Shown here: positions 8,728 through 17,778 of the stretch, piece after piece
Layout: every line of letters begins with the position of its first letter
Position numbering within the stretch: the stretch's first letter is position 1
From: G965250275 sp965250275
GTDB lineage: Bacteria; Pseudomonadota; Alphaproteobacteria; Rhodobacterales; Rhodobacteraceae
Length of the DNA: 64,000 nucleotides
Assembly: GCA_965250275.1 (NCBI GenBank)
Contig: OZ252297.1
Coordinates: 1,736,001-1,800,000 of the forward strand
Reading direction: 5' to 3'
Made by a program: the position numbers and the translations under genes
The notes under the pieces: generated by a model
Told to the model about the DNA's origin: nothing
The model's input: the letters and a program-made list of their open reading frames with translations, nothing else
Databases searched by the model: none

Positions 8728-9243
8728 ATGACGAAGTCAAAGAAGCTCGATTTCCGCCCGAACGAATACGTGGTTTATCCGGCGCACGGTGTCGGCCAGA
8801 TCGTATCGATCGAAGAGCAGGAAGTCGCCGGCATCACGCTGGAGCTGTTTGTGATTTCCTTTGAAAAGGACAAGATGACGTTGCGGGTTCCGACCAACAA
8901 GGCCACTGAGATTGGCATGCGGTCGTTGTCGAGCCCTGATGTGATCACCAAGGCGATGACGACCCTGAAAGGCAAAGCGAAAGTGAAGCGGGCCATGTGG
9001 TCGCGTCGCGCGCAGGAATACGAACAAAAAATCCACTCAGGAGACCTGATTTCGATTGCCGAAGTGGTTCGCGACCTGCACCGCACCGACGACCAGCGCG
9101 AGCAGAGCTATTCGGAACGCCAGCTCTACGAAGCGGCGCTGGAGCGTCTGACGCGCGAAGTTGCTGCTGTAAGTGGTGGTGACGAGATCTCTGCGGCAAA
9201 GCAGGTCGATGACGTTCTGATGTCTCGCGCAGCAGCTGCCTGA
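8728..9243 (+). CDS. carD: CarD-family RNA polymerase-binding regulator
   Basis: A 171-residue CarD/CdnL protein. The N-terminal Tudor-like RNAP-interaction domain begins at FRPNEYVVYPAHGVGQIVSI, and the rest is the helical DNA-contacting domain. In alphaproteobacteria and mycobacteria such proteins bind the RNA polymerase beta subunit and stabilise open complexes, notably at rRNA and growth-related promoters. The start at 8728 follows a purine-rich GGAAGACCTGA leader. A strong intrinsic terminator lies 22 nt after the stop, so the gene is probably monocistronic. Confidence 0.93.
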   Translation: MTKSKKLDFRPNEYVVYPAHGVGQIVSIEEQEVAGITLELFVISFEKDKMTLRVPTNKATEIGMRSLSSPDVITKAMTTLKGKAKVKRAMWSRRAQEYEQKIHSGDLISIAEVVRDLHRTDDQREQSYSERQLYEAALERLTREVAAVSGGDEISAAKQVDDVLMSRAAAA

Positions 9244-9265
9244 TCAATCCGCAGAACATTATCTG

Positions 9266-9296
9266 GGCCGTGCCGTCAGGCGCGGCCTTTTTGTTT
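9266..9296 (+). terminator. Intrinsic terminator of carD
   Basis: A 9-bp stem (9266-9274 with 9279-9287, one G-T pair) encloses the 4-nt loop GTCA and is followed by TTTTTGTTT. The position directly behind the carD stop fits its transcript end. Confidence 0.88.
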
Positions 9297-9336
9297 GGGT
9301 GGGTTCTGTAAGAGGCGCTTGGACAGAACCCACTGC

Positions 9337-10077
9337 TCAAAGGACAGCGAGCAGCGCCACCAACATGACCGTCTCAGAGAGCAGTTGTGTCGCGCCCAGA
9401 ACATCGCCGGTCTGACCACCGATTTTGCGCTGCGCCAGAACGGCGACCAAGGCCGCGACACCGCATCCAAGCAATAACAAGGGCAACGACAGCGTTCCAA
9501 GCAACGCCCAGGCGAGGACCAATGCCAGACCAAGGGATGCAAGGGCAAGCCGTCGCTGTGGTCGACCGACCGTCGCAGACAACCCCTTGGGACGCGCCAA
9601 TCTGAGGGTGGACATCACCGCAGGCATCAAGGCGCGGGACAGGATTGCGGCGGCGACGATCGGTGCAATTCCCATTGGGAGAAGGAACGCGACCGACAAC
9701 CATCGCAATCCTGTTGTTATGATCAGGGCCAGGACCCCGAACGTCCCTATCTGGCTGTCTCGCATAATTTGCAGCCGGCGTTCTGGCGTGTAGCCTCCCC
9801 AAAACCCGTCGAACATATCGGCCAAGCCGTCTTCGTGCATGGCTCCGGTGATCAGCATCTGGGTTGCCAAGACCAATCCGGCAGCAACAGCCGGGGGCAT
9901 CCCGACCTGCAGCCCGGCAAGACCTGCGATGCCGGCAATCGCGCCAATCACCAACCCGACCAGCGGATAGGACCAGACCGCCCGTGCCTGACGATCGAAT
10001 GCCGTGTCCGGCAGTCGCGGCAAAGGCAGGCGTGTCAGCAGCGCAAACGCCAACAGGATGTCTCTGGGGCCCTTCAT
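9337..10077 (-). CDS. cobS: Adenosylcobinamide-GDP ribazoletransferase CobS
   Basis: A 246-residue polytopic membrane enzyme of late cobalamin synthesis. It joins adenosylcobinamide-GDP to alpha-ribazole (or its phosphate). The family motif HEDGLADMFDGFWGG is visible around residue 80, followed by RRLQIMRDSQIGTFG, with hydrophobic helices throughout. The ATG at 10077 is chosen; the GTG at 10092 would add only five residues. The usual neighbours cobT or cobU are not seen, and no cobalamin riboswitch was recognised in the 118 bp upstream. The family normally contains the motif as an acidic metal-binding site at the membrane surface. Confidence 0.92.
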   Translation of the reverse strand: MKGPRDILLAFALLTRLPLPRLPDTAFDRQARAVWSYPLVGLVIGAIAGIAGLAGLQVGMPPAVAAGLVLATQMLITGAMHEDGLADMFDGFWGGYTPERRLQIMRDSQIGTFGVLALIITTGLRWLSVAFLLPMGIAPIVAAAILSRALMPAVMSTLRLARPKGLSATVGRPQRRLALASLGLALVLAWALLGTLSLPLLLLGCGVAALVAVLAQRKIGGQTGDVLGATQLLSETVMLVALLAVL

Positions 10078-10195
10078 GTCAAACCTGCGCACGTCCTTGA
10101 TATTAAGGTGCTTTGTTCGGATAGAGGGCGGTTAAACATGCTGTTGAACACGGATGCAATCTGTAGGTGGGACAAACGGAAATGGGCCAGCAGGG

Positions 10196-12079
10196 TCACG
10201 CGGACTTTTTGTCGTCAGCCTCCGCGCGGGCGAGCAACGCGGTTTCCAGCTCTTTTTCCAACTCCTGTGCCCGTTTGATGTACTCGGCATTTTCTGCAGC
10301 GGGCACCTGTGGCTTCCAGAGTTGCGCAAGTTCGCGCACAGAATACCGGTCGTGATGGTAGAAGGTTTGTTCGGCGCCGGCCGCTTCGAAGTCGCTCAGG
10401 CCCATGTTCTCCAGCACGTAGCGTCCGGCGCGCAATGATCCGTCAAACATCTCCCGCACAATGTCATCCGCGCCCGCCTGATAAAGCCGATACACATGCT
10501 GACGGTCATAGGCACGCGCCACGATGTGCAGATCAGGTCGTTCCCGCCGGGCATAAGCGACCAGTTTGGTGACCTGCTCAGGGTCGTCCATCGCCGCGAC
10601 CAGCACCCGGGCCTTGGCAAGCCCTGCCGCTTTCAAGAGCTCTGGTCGCGTGGGGTCTCCGAGAAACCCCTTGAACCCGAAGCGACGCATCAACTGAATG
10701 GTTTCCATGTTGTGGTCCAGGACGACCGTCCGAAATCCGCTGGCCTGCACAAGCCGGTTTACGATCTGACCGAACCGGCCGATGCCTGCGATGATGACCG
10801 GTCCTTCAACATCAATTTCGTCGGGTTCGTGATCGGGACCTTTGTCGGTCATTCGCGCGGACAACATGTCGTACAGGATGAACAGCAAGGGTGTGATCAG
10901 CATGGACAGTGCAATGATCAGCAACAGCTTTTCGGACAAAGAGACCGGGATCACGTTTTGTTGCAGCGAAAAGGTGACCAGCACGAAGCCGAATTCCCCG
11001 GCCTGCGCAAGCGAGAGAGTGAACAACCACTCATCCCGCCCCTTGAGGCCAAAGGCGCGCCCCAGAATGTAGAGGATCAGGCCTTTGATGATGATGACCA
11101 GCAGGGCCATGCCAATGAAATCGAGCGGGGCGTTGAAGAAAACGTTAAAGTTGATGCCCGCGCCAACCGTGATGAAGAAGAGACCCAGCAGCAGGCCCTT
11201 GAAGGGCTCAAGGTCGCTCTCGAGCTCATGCCGGAACTCGCTGTTGGCCAGCACCACACCGGCCAGGAACGCGCCCAGAGCGGGCGAAAGGCCAACCAGC
11301 GTCATCAGAAACGATATGCCGACGACGATCAGCAGGGCGAGCGCGGTGTACATTTCGCGCAAATGAGCCGAGTGGATGAAGCGAAACACAGGACGTGTCA
11401 GGTAGATCCCAATGAAGATCACGGCAGCGACCGCGCTGATCGTAACCAGCGTCACCCCCCAGCCGGGCAACCCTTCCACCAGTGAATAGGATGCGTGATG
11501 ATCTGCGCCATAGGTTGCCGACTCCTGGCGTTCGATGGCCCCGTTTTCGGTGATGGTGGCGACTTTGGGCAGGGCCAGCAGGGGCAGAAACGCCAAAATG
11601 GGGATCACGGCGATGTCCTGGCTCAGCAGGACCGAGAAGGCAGATCTGCCGCCACCTGTCTGCATCAGCCCTTTCTCCGACAGTGTCTGCAGGACAATCG
11701 CGGTCGATGACAGAGACAGCGCCAGCCCGACTGCCAAAGACACCGACCATGGCTGACCAAGGGCCATGGTGGCCAGCATCAGCGCCAACGCCGTCACCGA
11801 AATCTGCAGCCCGCCCAGTCCGATCAGGCGATGTCGCATGTCCCACAGGGCGCGCGGCTCCAGCTCAAGCCCGATCAGGAACAGCATCATCACGACGCCG
11901 AACTCCGCAAAATGCTGCAGATCTTCGGTTTCAGCACCCACCAGTCCAAGCGCCGGACCTATGATGATGCCTGCAGCCAGGTAGCCCAGCACCGAACCCA
12001 ACCCCAGGCGTGCCGCCAGCGGTACCGCGATCACCGCCGCCGCCAGATAGATTGAAGCCTGATAGAGGAAGACGTCCAT
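10196..12079 (-). CDS. Kef-type monovalent cation:proton antiporter (CPA2 family)
   Basis: A 627-residue protein with an N-terminal block of about 12-13 membrane helices (residues 1-400) and a C-terminal TrkA-N/RCK domain starting GPVIIAGIGRFGQIVNRL, which is a Rossmann nucleotide-binding fold. The layout matches KefB/KefC, which export potassium in exchange for protons and are gated by glutathione adducts in E. coli. Gating here is not shown. A short Lys/Glu-rich tail follows the RCK domain. The gene lies 24 nt downstream of the AsnC-type regulator on the same strand and may be cotranscribed with it. Confidence 0.88.
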   Translation of the reverse strand: MDVFLYQASIYLAAAVIAVPLAARLGLGSVLGYLAAGIIIGPALGLVGAETEDLQHFAEFGVVMMLFLIGLELEPRALWDMRHRLIGLGGLQISVTALALMLATMALGQPWSVSLAVGLALSLSSTAIVLQTLSEKGLMQTGGGRSAFSVLLSQDIAVIPILAFLPLLALPKVATITENGAIERQESATYGADHHASYSLVEGLPGWGVTLVTISAVAAVIFIGIYLTRPVFRFIHSAHLREMYTALALLIVVGISFLMTLVGLSPALGAFLAGVVLANSEFRHELESDLEPFKGLLLGLFFITVGAGINFNVFFNAPLDFIGMALLVIIIKGLILYILGRAFGLKGRDEWLFTLSLAQAGEFGFVLVTFSLQQNVIPVSLSEKLLLIIALSMLITPLLFILYDMLSARMTDKGPDHEPDEIDVEGPVIIAGIGRFGQIVNRLVQASGFRTVVLDHNMETIQLMRRFGFKGFLGDPTRPELLKAAGLAKARVLVAAMDDPEQVTKLVAYARRERPDLHIVARAYDRQHVYRLYQAGADDIVREMFDGSLRAGRYVLENMGLSDFEAAGAEQTFYHHDRYSVRELAQLWKPQVPAAENAEYIKRAQELEKELETALLARAEADDKKSA

Positions 12080-12103
12080 AAATTGCTGTCCTTTCCGGGC
12101 CCT

Positions 12104-12559
12104 TCAGGTGGGCAGAGGGGCATCCCGTTTCAGCTGGTCCATCACAATTTGGCTCTGCACCCGCGCAACTGCAGGGTGCGGCAGAAGTACGTCATGAATC
12201 AAGGCATTGAGCGCGGGAAGATCTGCACAAAAAACACGCAGGAGATAATCCGCCTCCCCGGTCAGCGTCCACGCGCTGGTGATTTCGGGGCGCAGGCTGA
12301 TCAGGCGGGCGAAGCTCTTGGACTGATCTGGCCCGTGGGTTCCCAACTGGACTTGCACAAACCCCTGCACATGCAGGCCCAGCCGGGCGGGATCAAGTCT
12401 GGCGGCGTAGCCCTGAATGTAGCCGTCTGCTTCGAGCCGTTGGCGCCGGCGGCCAGCCTGACTGGGTGACAGGTTCAGCAGCTCGCCAAGCTGATGCGCC
12501 GTCAGATGGGCGTCTTTTTGCAAGGCCGCGAGCAGGCGTGTGTCCGTTCCATCGAGCAA
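12104..12559 (-). CDS. Lrp/AsnC-family transcriptional regulator
   Basis: A 151-residue protein with an N-terminal winged helix (DTRLLAALQKDAHLTAHQLGELLNLS) and a C-terminal RAM/AsnC ligand-binding domain (ITSAWTLTGEADYLLRVFCAD). The only start codon upstream of the domain is TTG at 12559; an in-frame TAA lies eight codons before it, and GAGGGA provides a distant Shine-Dalgarno sequence. It is divergent to hppD, and AsnC-type genes beside hppD commonly control aromatic amino acid degradation, so it is a plausible local regulator responding to tyrosine or phenylalanine. That role is inferred from position only. Confidence 0.9.
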   Translation of the reverse strand: MLDGTDTRLLAALQKDAHLTAHQLGELLNLSPSQAGRRRQRLEADGYIQGYAARLDPARLGLHVQGFVQVQLGTHGPDQSKSFARLISLRPEITSAWTLTGEADYLLRVFCADLPALNALIHDVLLPHPAVARVQSQIVMDQLKRDAPLPT

Positions 12560-12600
12560 ATGCGCAGTTCCCTCACAGAATTAGGCATGCATGCGCAGTT
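12560..12600. promoter_or_regulatory. Direct repeat and palindrome between the AsnC-type gene and hppD
   Basis: ATGCGCAGTT occurs at 12560-12569 and again at 12591-12600, a spacing of 31 bp or about three helical turns. The perfect palindrome GCATGCATGC at 12585-12594 overlaps the second copy. The site lies in the divergent promoter region and is a good candidate operator for the adjacent Lrp/AsnC-type regulator, whose family binds phased sites. No binding has been shown. Confidence 0.45.
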
Positions 12601-12700
12601 TGCGCGCATAACACTAATTTTTCAATCCAGAACGCGCAGAAACAGCGCCGGCGGCGATGTATCTTTGTATCAGCGAGCAGTTCACTCAAAGGAGACACCG

Positions 12701-13795
12701 ATGGGTCCGTTCCCCCATAATGCGCCACAGTCTGTTATCAGCGCCGAAAACCCCGCCGGCACGGATGGGTTCGAGTTCGTGGAGTTCTGCCATCCCGAAC
12801 CGCAAGAGCTGCGCGATCTGTTCGCGCGCATGGGCTACGCTTGCGTTGGGCGGCACAAGTCCAAAGATGTCGAGCTTTGGCAGCAGGGGGACATCACCTA
12901 TGTGCTGAACGCGGACCCGGCCAGTTTTGCCGCACGTTTCGCCGAGGAGCATGGGCCATGCGCATCCGCAATGGCGTGGCGTGTGGTTGATGCACAGCAT
13001 GCCTACGAGCATGCGCTGTCCAAAGGCGCAGAACCTTACGACGCCGATGACAAAACCATGGATGTGCCCGCCATCAAAGGCATCGGTGGGTCGCTGATCT
13101 ATTTCATCGATCAGTATTACGATACAAGCCCTTACAATGAAGAGTTCAACTGGTTGGTCCCGTCCAAACCGCGCGGTGTCGGGTTTTATTACCTCGATCA
13201 CCTGACCCATAATGTCTTCAAGGGGAACATGGACAAGTGGTTCAGGTTCTACGGCGATCTGTTCAATTTCAAGGAAATTCGCTTCTTTGACATAGAGGGC
13301 AAATACACCGGATTGCTCAGCCGGGCTTTGACCTCGCCCTGCGGTCGGATCCGTATCCCGATCAATGAGGACCGGGGCGAAACCGGTCAGATCGTGTCTT
13401 ACCTGAAGAAGTACAAAGGCGAGGGCATCCAGCACATCGCGGTTGGAACCGAAGAACTCTACGACGCCACGGACGCGATTGCGGAGAACGGGATCAAGTT
13501 CATGCCCGGACCGCCGGACGCCTACTACGAATTGAGCCATGACCGTGTGCAGGGGCATGACGAACCGCTGGAGCGTATGCGCAAGCACGGCATTCTCATT
13601 GATGGAGAAGGTGTCGTTGATGGCGGAGAGACCAAGATCCTTCTGCAGATCTTCTCAAAAACGGTGATTGGTCCGATCTTCTTCGAGTTCATCCAGCGCA
13701 AGGGGGATGACGGGTTCGGCGAAGGCAACTTCAAGGCGCTGTTCGAGTCGATCGAGCAGGAGCAGATCGACAGCGGGGAACTCGCTGCCACGTGA
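12701..13795 (+). CDS. hppD: 4-hydroxyphenylpyruvate dioxygenase
   Basis: The product is 364 residues from ATG 12701, which follows AAAGGAG (12688-12694) at 6 nt. The enzyme converts 4-hydroxyphenylpyruvate to homogentisate in tyrosine catabolism, using Fe(II) and O2. The C-terminal domain carries the facial triad: H167 in DHLTHNV, H245 in GIQHIAV and E329 in FFEFIQRKG. The N-terminal VOC-like domain is also complete. The longer open frame from 12494 crosses the divergent promoter and is not used. No other homogentisate-pathway genes are adjacent. A strong terminator follows. Confidence 0.97.
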   Translation: MGPFPHNAPQSVISAENPAGTDGFEFVEFCHPEPQELRDLFARMGYACVGRHKSKDVELWQQGDITYVLNADPASFAARFAEEHGPCASAMAWRVVDAQHAYEHALSKGAEPYDADDKTMDVPAIKGIGGSLIYFIDQYYDTSPYNEEFNWLVPSKPRGVGFYYLDHLTHNVFKGNMDKWFRFYGDLFNFKEIRFFDIEGKYTGLLSRALTSPCGRIRIPINEDRGETGQIVSYLKKYKGEGIQHIAVGTEELYDATDAIAENGIKFMPGPPDAYYELSHDRVQGHDEPLERMRKHGILIDGEGVVDGGETKILLQIFSKTVIGPIFFEFIQRKGDDGFGEGNFKALFESIEQEQIDSGELAAT

Positions 13796-13838
13796 TTCAG
13801 TAAGGGGAGGGCGGCCGCGCAGACGGCTGTTTGAGGGA

Positions 13839-13876
13839 GGCGGCGACCGATGTCGGGTCGCCGCCATTTCTTTTCT
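13839..13876 (+). terminator. Intrinsic terminator of hppD
   Basis: A perfect 10-bp GC-rich stem (13839-13848 with 13856-13865), a 7-nt loop and the T-rich tail ATTTCTTTTC lie 43 nt after the hppD stop. It ends right at the stop codon of the convergent XRE gene. Confidence 0.85.
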
Positions 13877-14272
13877 TCAGGACTCGGGCCGGTAGACGAA
13901 GAAGACGAGGGCGGCATGTATGGCCAGTCCCAGACCCCAGCCGGCAATCACATAGATCATCCAGGCCTGACCTGGAGTCACGATCCAGCTGAACAGCAGC
14001 AGTGCCGGGATCGCGATGGCGGCCGAAATCCAGTTGGCCCGAAATCCCTGTAACTGTTTCACGTAGTCCGGGTCTGTGTTGCGGGCAGGTCGCTGATCTT
14101 CCATCAGGTCAGCAACGTCACAATCAAAGGCCGCGGCCAGACTTTGCAACGTGTCTGCACCTGCAGTGCCGCCGCGTTCCAGCCGCTGAATGGTCCGGAC
14201 ACTGACGCCGGACAATTGCGCGAGATGATCCTGGGTCCAGCCCTTGCGGTGTCTGAGCTGTTTCAATGTCAT
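13877..14272 (-). CDS. XRE-type regulator fused to a two-helix membrane domain
   Basis: A 131-residue protein with an N-terminal HTH_3 domain (LKQLRHRKGWTQDHLAQLSG, then VSVRTIQRLERGG), a short linker, and two predicted membrane helices (ISAAIAIPALLLFSWIV and MIYVIAGWGLGLAIHAALVFFV) that resemble the 2TM domain found behind many HTH domains. This is a membrane-tethered DNA-binding protein. Its target is unknown. ATG 14272 is chosen because AGGAGG lies 6 nt upstream; an ATG one codon earlier is possible. Confidence 0.8.
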   Translation of the reverse strand: MTLKQLRHRKGWTQDHLAQLSGVSVRTIQRLERGGTAGADTLQSLAAAFDCDVADLMEDQRPARNTDPDYVKQLQGFRANWISAAIAIPALLLFSWIVTPGQAWMIYVIAGWGLGLAIHAALVFFVYRPES

Positions 14273-14375
14273 CATAGGCCTCCTCTTTCACAGTAGGCCG
14301 TATGTGGGAGCTTGACCGAGTGAGTTCCACGTCAGGTGGCCGACACGCGCCTGCCATCCAAGCGACAGGTTGGCG

Positions 14376-16706
14376 TCATCCCGACGGGATCTTCAGCACC
14401 AGATTGCGCCCACCCTTCTGATAACGCAGTTCACTGTCTCCGATGGCGCTGATGCGCCCGCCGTCAACCTTGTCGCCGACCTTGACCTTCTTGTAGCGGC
14501 CGCTGGGCAGCCGAACCAACGCGCGGCGATTGGATGGGGTGCCATAGACGCCGATCAGGTTGATTTTTCGCAGGTTAATGGCGTTGTCCATGGTGGCCTG
14601 ACGGGCGACGGACGCGGAGGAGGGTATGCTTGGCTTCACCGTGCGTGGTGCAACGGCGGCAACCTGCGTGGTTGTGGGCGCTGTCGCGACCACAGTGCTT
14701 GCCGTGCTCGCTGCAGCCGCGGTGGTGCGGGCCTGAGAGGCCGCCGCGGCCTGTGCGGCGGCTGCAGCCTGTGCCAGTGCGCGGGGGCGTATCTTCGGAA
14801 CCTGCGATGCGGCCACGGCCTGCGCGGTTGGCGTTTCGTTTTGCTCGGCTTCTGTTTTGTTGGTCTCCGGGCGCAGCCGGGGCCGCAATTCGGCAAGCTC
14901 TGCGCGGGTAAAGCCGCCAAGCTGATTGCGCTCTGTCAACTCAGCTAGATTTGAAGGCCGCAGGCGGGGGCGCAGTTCCGGCAATTGGGCCTGAAGCTCA
15001 TCGGTTTCAACCGGACCTTCAAACCGTGTTGGGGTCGGGGGCGGCACCACGGGTGGCCGCCCCAGATAGACGATCACGCCATTGGGGTTTAGAGCGCCCG
15101 CGGCGGTGGGGATCACCAGTCCGCGCGGGTCCAGATCGATGCGCGTGCCGGCTGCGACGGGTGAACTGATGGCCTGTAGCACCTCGTCCGTGGCGAAGGT
15201 CTCGACCAGCGGCAACGCGACTGCGTCCTGTGCCAGATCGGTGCGGTCGATTGATGTGAGATAGAGGTCATCCAGCCCGATCAGAGGCGGCACGTCCAGA
15301 GTCTCCGGGCTTTCGGCCCAGGCAAAGTCAGCCGCGCTTGAGGGTTCCGCTTCTGGGTCGGGTGCAGCCTCCTCCGTTTCAGTGCGCAGGGCGTCCAGCA
15401 CCGCAGCATCCGTATCGGTCAGGCTTGTATCTTCTGTAGACTCCGGTTCCTCCAGTGCAGCGATGGATGCACCGTCATCCTCTTCCGGCTGGGGCAACAC
15501 ATCGATGGTGCTTTGGATTTCAGGCGCGCTCTCGGGTTCGGGTTCCGGCTCCAACTCGGTCGCATCGGGCTGCGCCAGAACGACCACCGCACCTTCGTTG
15601 TCGAGTTGAACCGGAAGCTCCGGATCAGTCTGAACTGCCAGTTCAGTATCAGAGGTCGGTCCGAAAAGCCCCGCCAGACCGTCCTCCAGGAAGAATGCTG
15701 CCCAGGCCGCCACTGCGGCCAGAAACACCAGTAACGCGGCGGTCAGGATCAGGCCGAGGTGCCGTGGCTTTCCGCCCACTGCATCCGGCTCCCGCGCCCC
15801 GAACACGGTCAATCGCGCCGCTTCGTCGTCGTCGGGCAAGGGTGCAATCAATTGCGCTGGGGCAGGTATGACCTCCGGGTCCGGAATGGGGGCCTCCGCC
15901 ACGGGCGCGGGCTCTGCAAGCGGCGGCGGTTCCCGCCGGCGCCGGCTGACAAAACCGCTGGACGGCTCGGTCTCGGCCTCGCGGAAGGTGTCGGCCGCGA
16001 TCGCCGGCTCCGGCGCAGCAGAGGCTGTTTCAGGCACCGCAGCCGTCGCGGCAGGACGCCGCCGCGACGAAAACTGCCCCAATGGAATGGTTGGCTCCGC
16101 GCCGGTGTGCGGTTCTGCGTCTTCGCCCGGCAGTTCTGCAGCGATCACACCTGGTTTGGGCTCCGCCTCCACGGTACCGACAACGACCACGGCAATGCCA
16201 TCCGCCTCGACCCGTGTGCCCGACGGAAGATTCTCAACGGCGCCGAAGAACGGCTCCCCCAAAAACGGCATCTCGCCGGGGACGGAAACGAAGGACATGG
16301 GGTTGAACCCGTGTTCCGCTGCAAAAGCCTCGGCTTCGGCGAGCGTCTCACGCGCCACAGCGGCCACATGAGTTGTCGTGCCCTCCACCGAGAGATCGTA
16401 GACCAGATCCTCAACCGCGTAGGGCGTTGCACCGTCCAGAGCTGCGCGCACCTGGGCCTGCCGGTCTTCCGGTCCGACGCCGCCTGTTTCGACGGATAGA
16501 TAGCGGATCTGCTCGTTGGGCAGGATCAGTTTGGTGCTGAACCCTTCGGGCTCCAGCTCAAGGGCCTGCGCGCGCAGCGCCGCCAGGTCCCCAGCCAGAT
16601 CAGGGCTGTCCAGGCTGGCCTCTCCGACAAGTCGCCACCCGCCCGCGCTGCGCCGTAACAGGCTGATGCCTTCGAATGACAGAGAAAGGGCAAACCCCGG
16701 TTTCAT
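14376..16706 (-). CDS. Membrane protein with GspL/PilM-like N-terminus and PilP-like C-terminus
   Basis: About 776 residues. Residues 1-150 look like the actin-like cytoplasmic domain of GspL/PilM proteins (KPGFALSLSFEGISLLRR, LILPNEQIRYLSVET, then YAVEDLVYDLS). An Ala/Pro/Glu-rich linker with two SRRRR patches leads to a single membrane helix at about 316-339 (GLILTAALLVFLAAVAAWAAF). A long acidic, probably periplasmic, region follows, containing the repeated LRPRLRP element. The last 65 residues (LIGVYGTPSNRRALVRLPSG, then KVKVGDKVDGGRISAIGDSE) resemble the PilP/GspC HR domain of type IV pilus and type II secretion systems. No other pilus or secretion gene is nearby. A TTG at 16751 would extend the N-terminus by 15 residues. 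The function is unknown. Confidence 0.7.
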   Translation of the reverse strand: MKPGFALSLSFEGISLLRRSAGGWRLVGEASLDSPDLAGDLAALRAQALELEPEGFSTKLILPNEQIRYLSVETGGVGPEDRQAQVRAALDGATPYAVEDLVYDLSVEGTTTHVAAVARETLAEAEAFAAEHGFNPMSFVSVPGEMPFLGEPFFGAVENLPSGTRVEADGIAVVVVGTVEAEPKPGVIAAELPGEDAEPHTGAEPTIPLGQFSSRRRPAATAAVPETASAAPEPAIAADTFREAETEPSSGFVSRRRREPPPLAEPAPVAEAPIPDPEVIPAPAQLIAPLPDDDEAARLTVFGAREPDAVGGKPRHLGLILTAALLVFLAAVAAWAAFFLEDGLAGLFGPTSDTELAVQTDPELPVQLDNEGAVVVLAQPDATELEPEPEPESAPEIQSTIDVLPQPEEDDGASIAALEEPESTEDTSLTDTDAAVLDALRTETEEAAPDPEAEPSSAADFAWAESPETLDVPPLIGLDDLYLTSIDRTDLAQDAVALPLVETFATDEVLQAISSPVAAGTRIDLDPRGLVIPTAAGALNPNGVIVYLGRPPVVPPPTPTRFEGPVETDELQAQLPELRPRLRPSNLAELTERNQLGGFTRAELAELRPRLRPETNKTEAEQNETPTAQAVAASQVPKIRPRALAQAAAAAQAAAASQARTTAAAASTASTVVATAPTTTQVAAVAPRTVKPSIPSSASVARQATMDNAINLRKINLIGVYGTPSNRRALVRLPSGRYKKVKVGDKVDGGRISAIGDSELRYQKGGRNLVLKIPSG

Positions 16707-16855
16707 GCTGATGTTGTTCCACCCGCCATCATCGATTGAATCGGTGTTCAAACCCTAATGCACCCGGGTGCCAAGGAAAAGCAAAAGCCCATGGGCGCCC
16801 TTGTAACGACGTTGGGGAAAGCCCCATCTTGACCGCGAACTTTAGGAGAGATCCC

Positions 16856-17566
16856 ATGAAACAAATTTTGCCCATTATGACCATTCTGGCATTTTTGTCT
16901 GGCGCCGCAGTGGCCGAAGACAGCCCAGCACGCGTCATAACGGTCACCGGTGAAGGTCAGGTTGACGCGGAACCCGATATGGCCACCATCACTCTCGGCG
17001 TGACGCATGAGGCCGAAGACGCCAAGGTTGCGATGGATGCCGTTTCAGACGCGGTGCGGCAGGTCTTGGCCGGGCTGGAAGCGCAAGGCATCGCGGCGCG
17101 CGATCTTCAGACCCGTCAACTGAACTTGTCGCCGGTCTGGACGAACGTTTCGCGGTCCAATGCGCCCGGAGAGCCGGATGCGCGCGAAATCACGGGATTT
17201 CGGGCAAGCAACACCGTGATGGTGCGGGTACGCGATCTGGAACGGTTGGGGGGCGTTTTGGACGAAGTACTGACAAACGGGGCCAATACTTTCAACGGGT
17301 TGCGGTTCGGCATTCAAGAGATGGATCCCTTGGTTGCGACGGCGCGCGACGCCGCGGTCAAAGATGCGATGGCCAAAGCTGAAGCACTTGCCAACGCCGC
17401 AGGCGTAAAACTCGGCCCAGTGCAGTCCATCTCGGAATTGGGCGGCAGACCGCAGCCGATGATGATGGAAATGGCCGCTGCGCGCAGCAGCGCGGATGTC
17501 CCGATAGCCGCCGGTGAAGTCAGCCTGCAGGCTCAGGTCTCAATGGTGTTCACGATCGCAGACTGA
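16856..17566 (+). CDS. SIMPL-domain (DUF541) periplasmic protein
   Basis: A 236-residue protein with an N-terminal signal peptide (MKQILPIMTILAFLSGAAVA, cleaved before EDSP) followed by a complete SIMPL domain (RVITVTGEGQVDAEPDMATI). Relatives include the E. coli oxidative-stress defence protein YggE and the lipoprotein LpqG; the molecular role is poorly understood. ATG 16856 is supported by AGGAGAG at 16843-16849. A 9-bp hairpin lies 30 nt behind the stop. Confidence 0.85.
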   Translation: MKQILPIMTILAFLSGAAVAEDSPARVITVTGEGQVDAEPDMATITLGVTHEAEDAKVAMDAVSDAVRQVLAGLEAQGIAARDLQTRQLNLSPVWTNVSRSNAPGEPDAREITGFRASNTVMVRVRDLERLGGVLDEVLTNGANTFNGLRFGIQEMDPLVATARDAAVKDAMAKAEALANAAGVKLGPVQSISELGGRPQPMMMEMAAARSSADVPIAAGEVSLQAQVSMVFTIAD

Positions 17567-17596
17567 GGCGCGTTCAGGCCCAGAGCATCATGTGTT

Positions 17597-17618
17597 GGGG
17601 ATGCCGAAGGGCATCCCC
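17597..17618 (+). terminator. Perfect hairpin after the SIMPL gene, no T-tract
   Basis: GGGGATGCC (17597-17605) pairs perfectly with GGCATCCCC (17610-17618) around the loop GAAG. No run of T follows, so it may be a transcript 3'-end stabiliser, a Rho-type signal or part of the leader of the next gene. It lies in the 212-bp gap before the methyltransferase gene; nothing else was seen in that gap. Confidence 0.4.
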
Positions 17619-17778
17619 GGCCGCTCAAACCCAAAACGTGTCCGTTGTTCTTTTCGGCGCTGGCACAGTCGGCGCGGATGGCGCCTCTAGCCAAAATCGA
17701 CACGTCCTGTCGCAATCAGAACGGCGAGGGTGCCCAATTGGGCGCCTAGTTGGTTTTGTAGCGCAAGGGAGGGTCGAC

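Noticed and set aside
10078..10195. Cobalamin riboswitch upstream of cobS
   Set aside because: The gap was read for the B12-box and surrounding helices. None was recognised, and the space is short for a full riboswitch.
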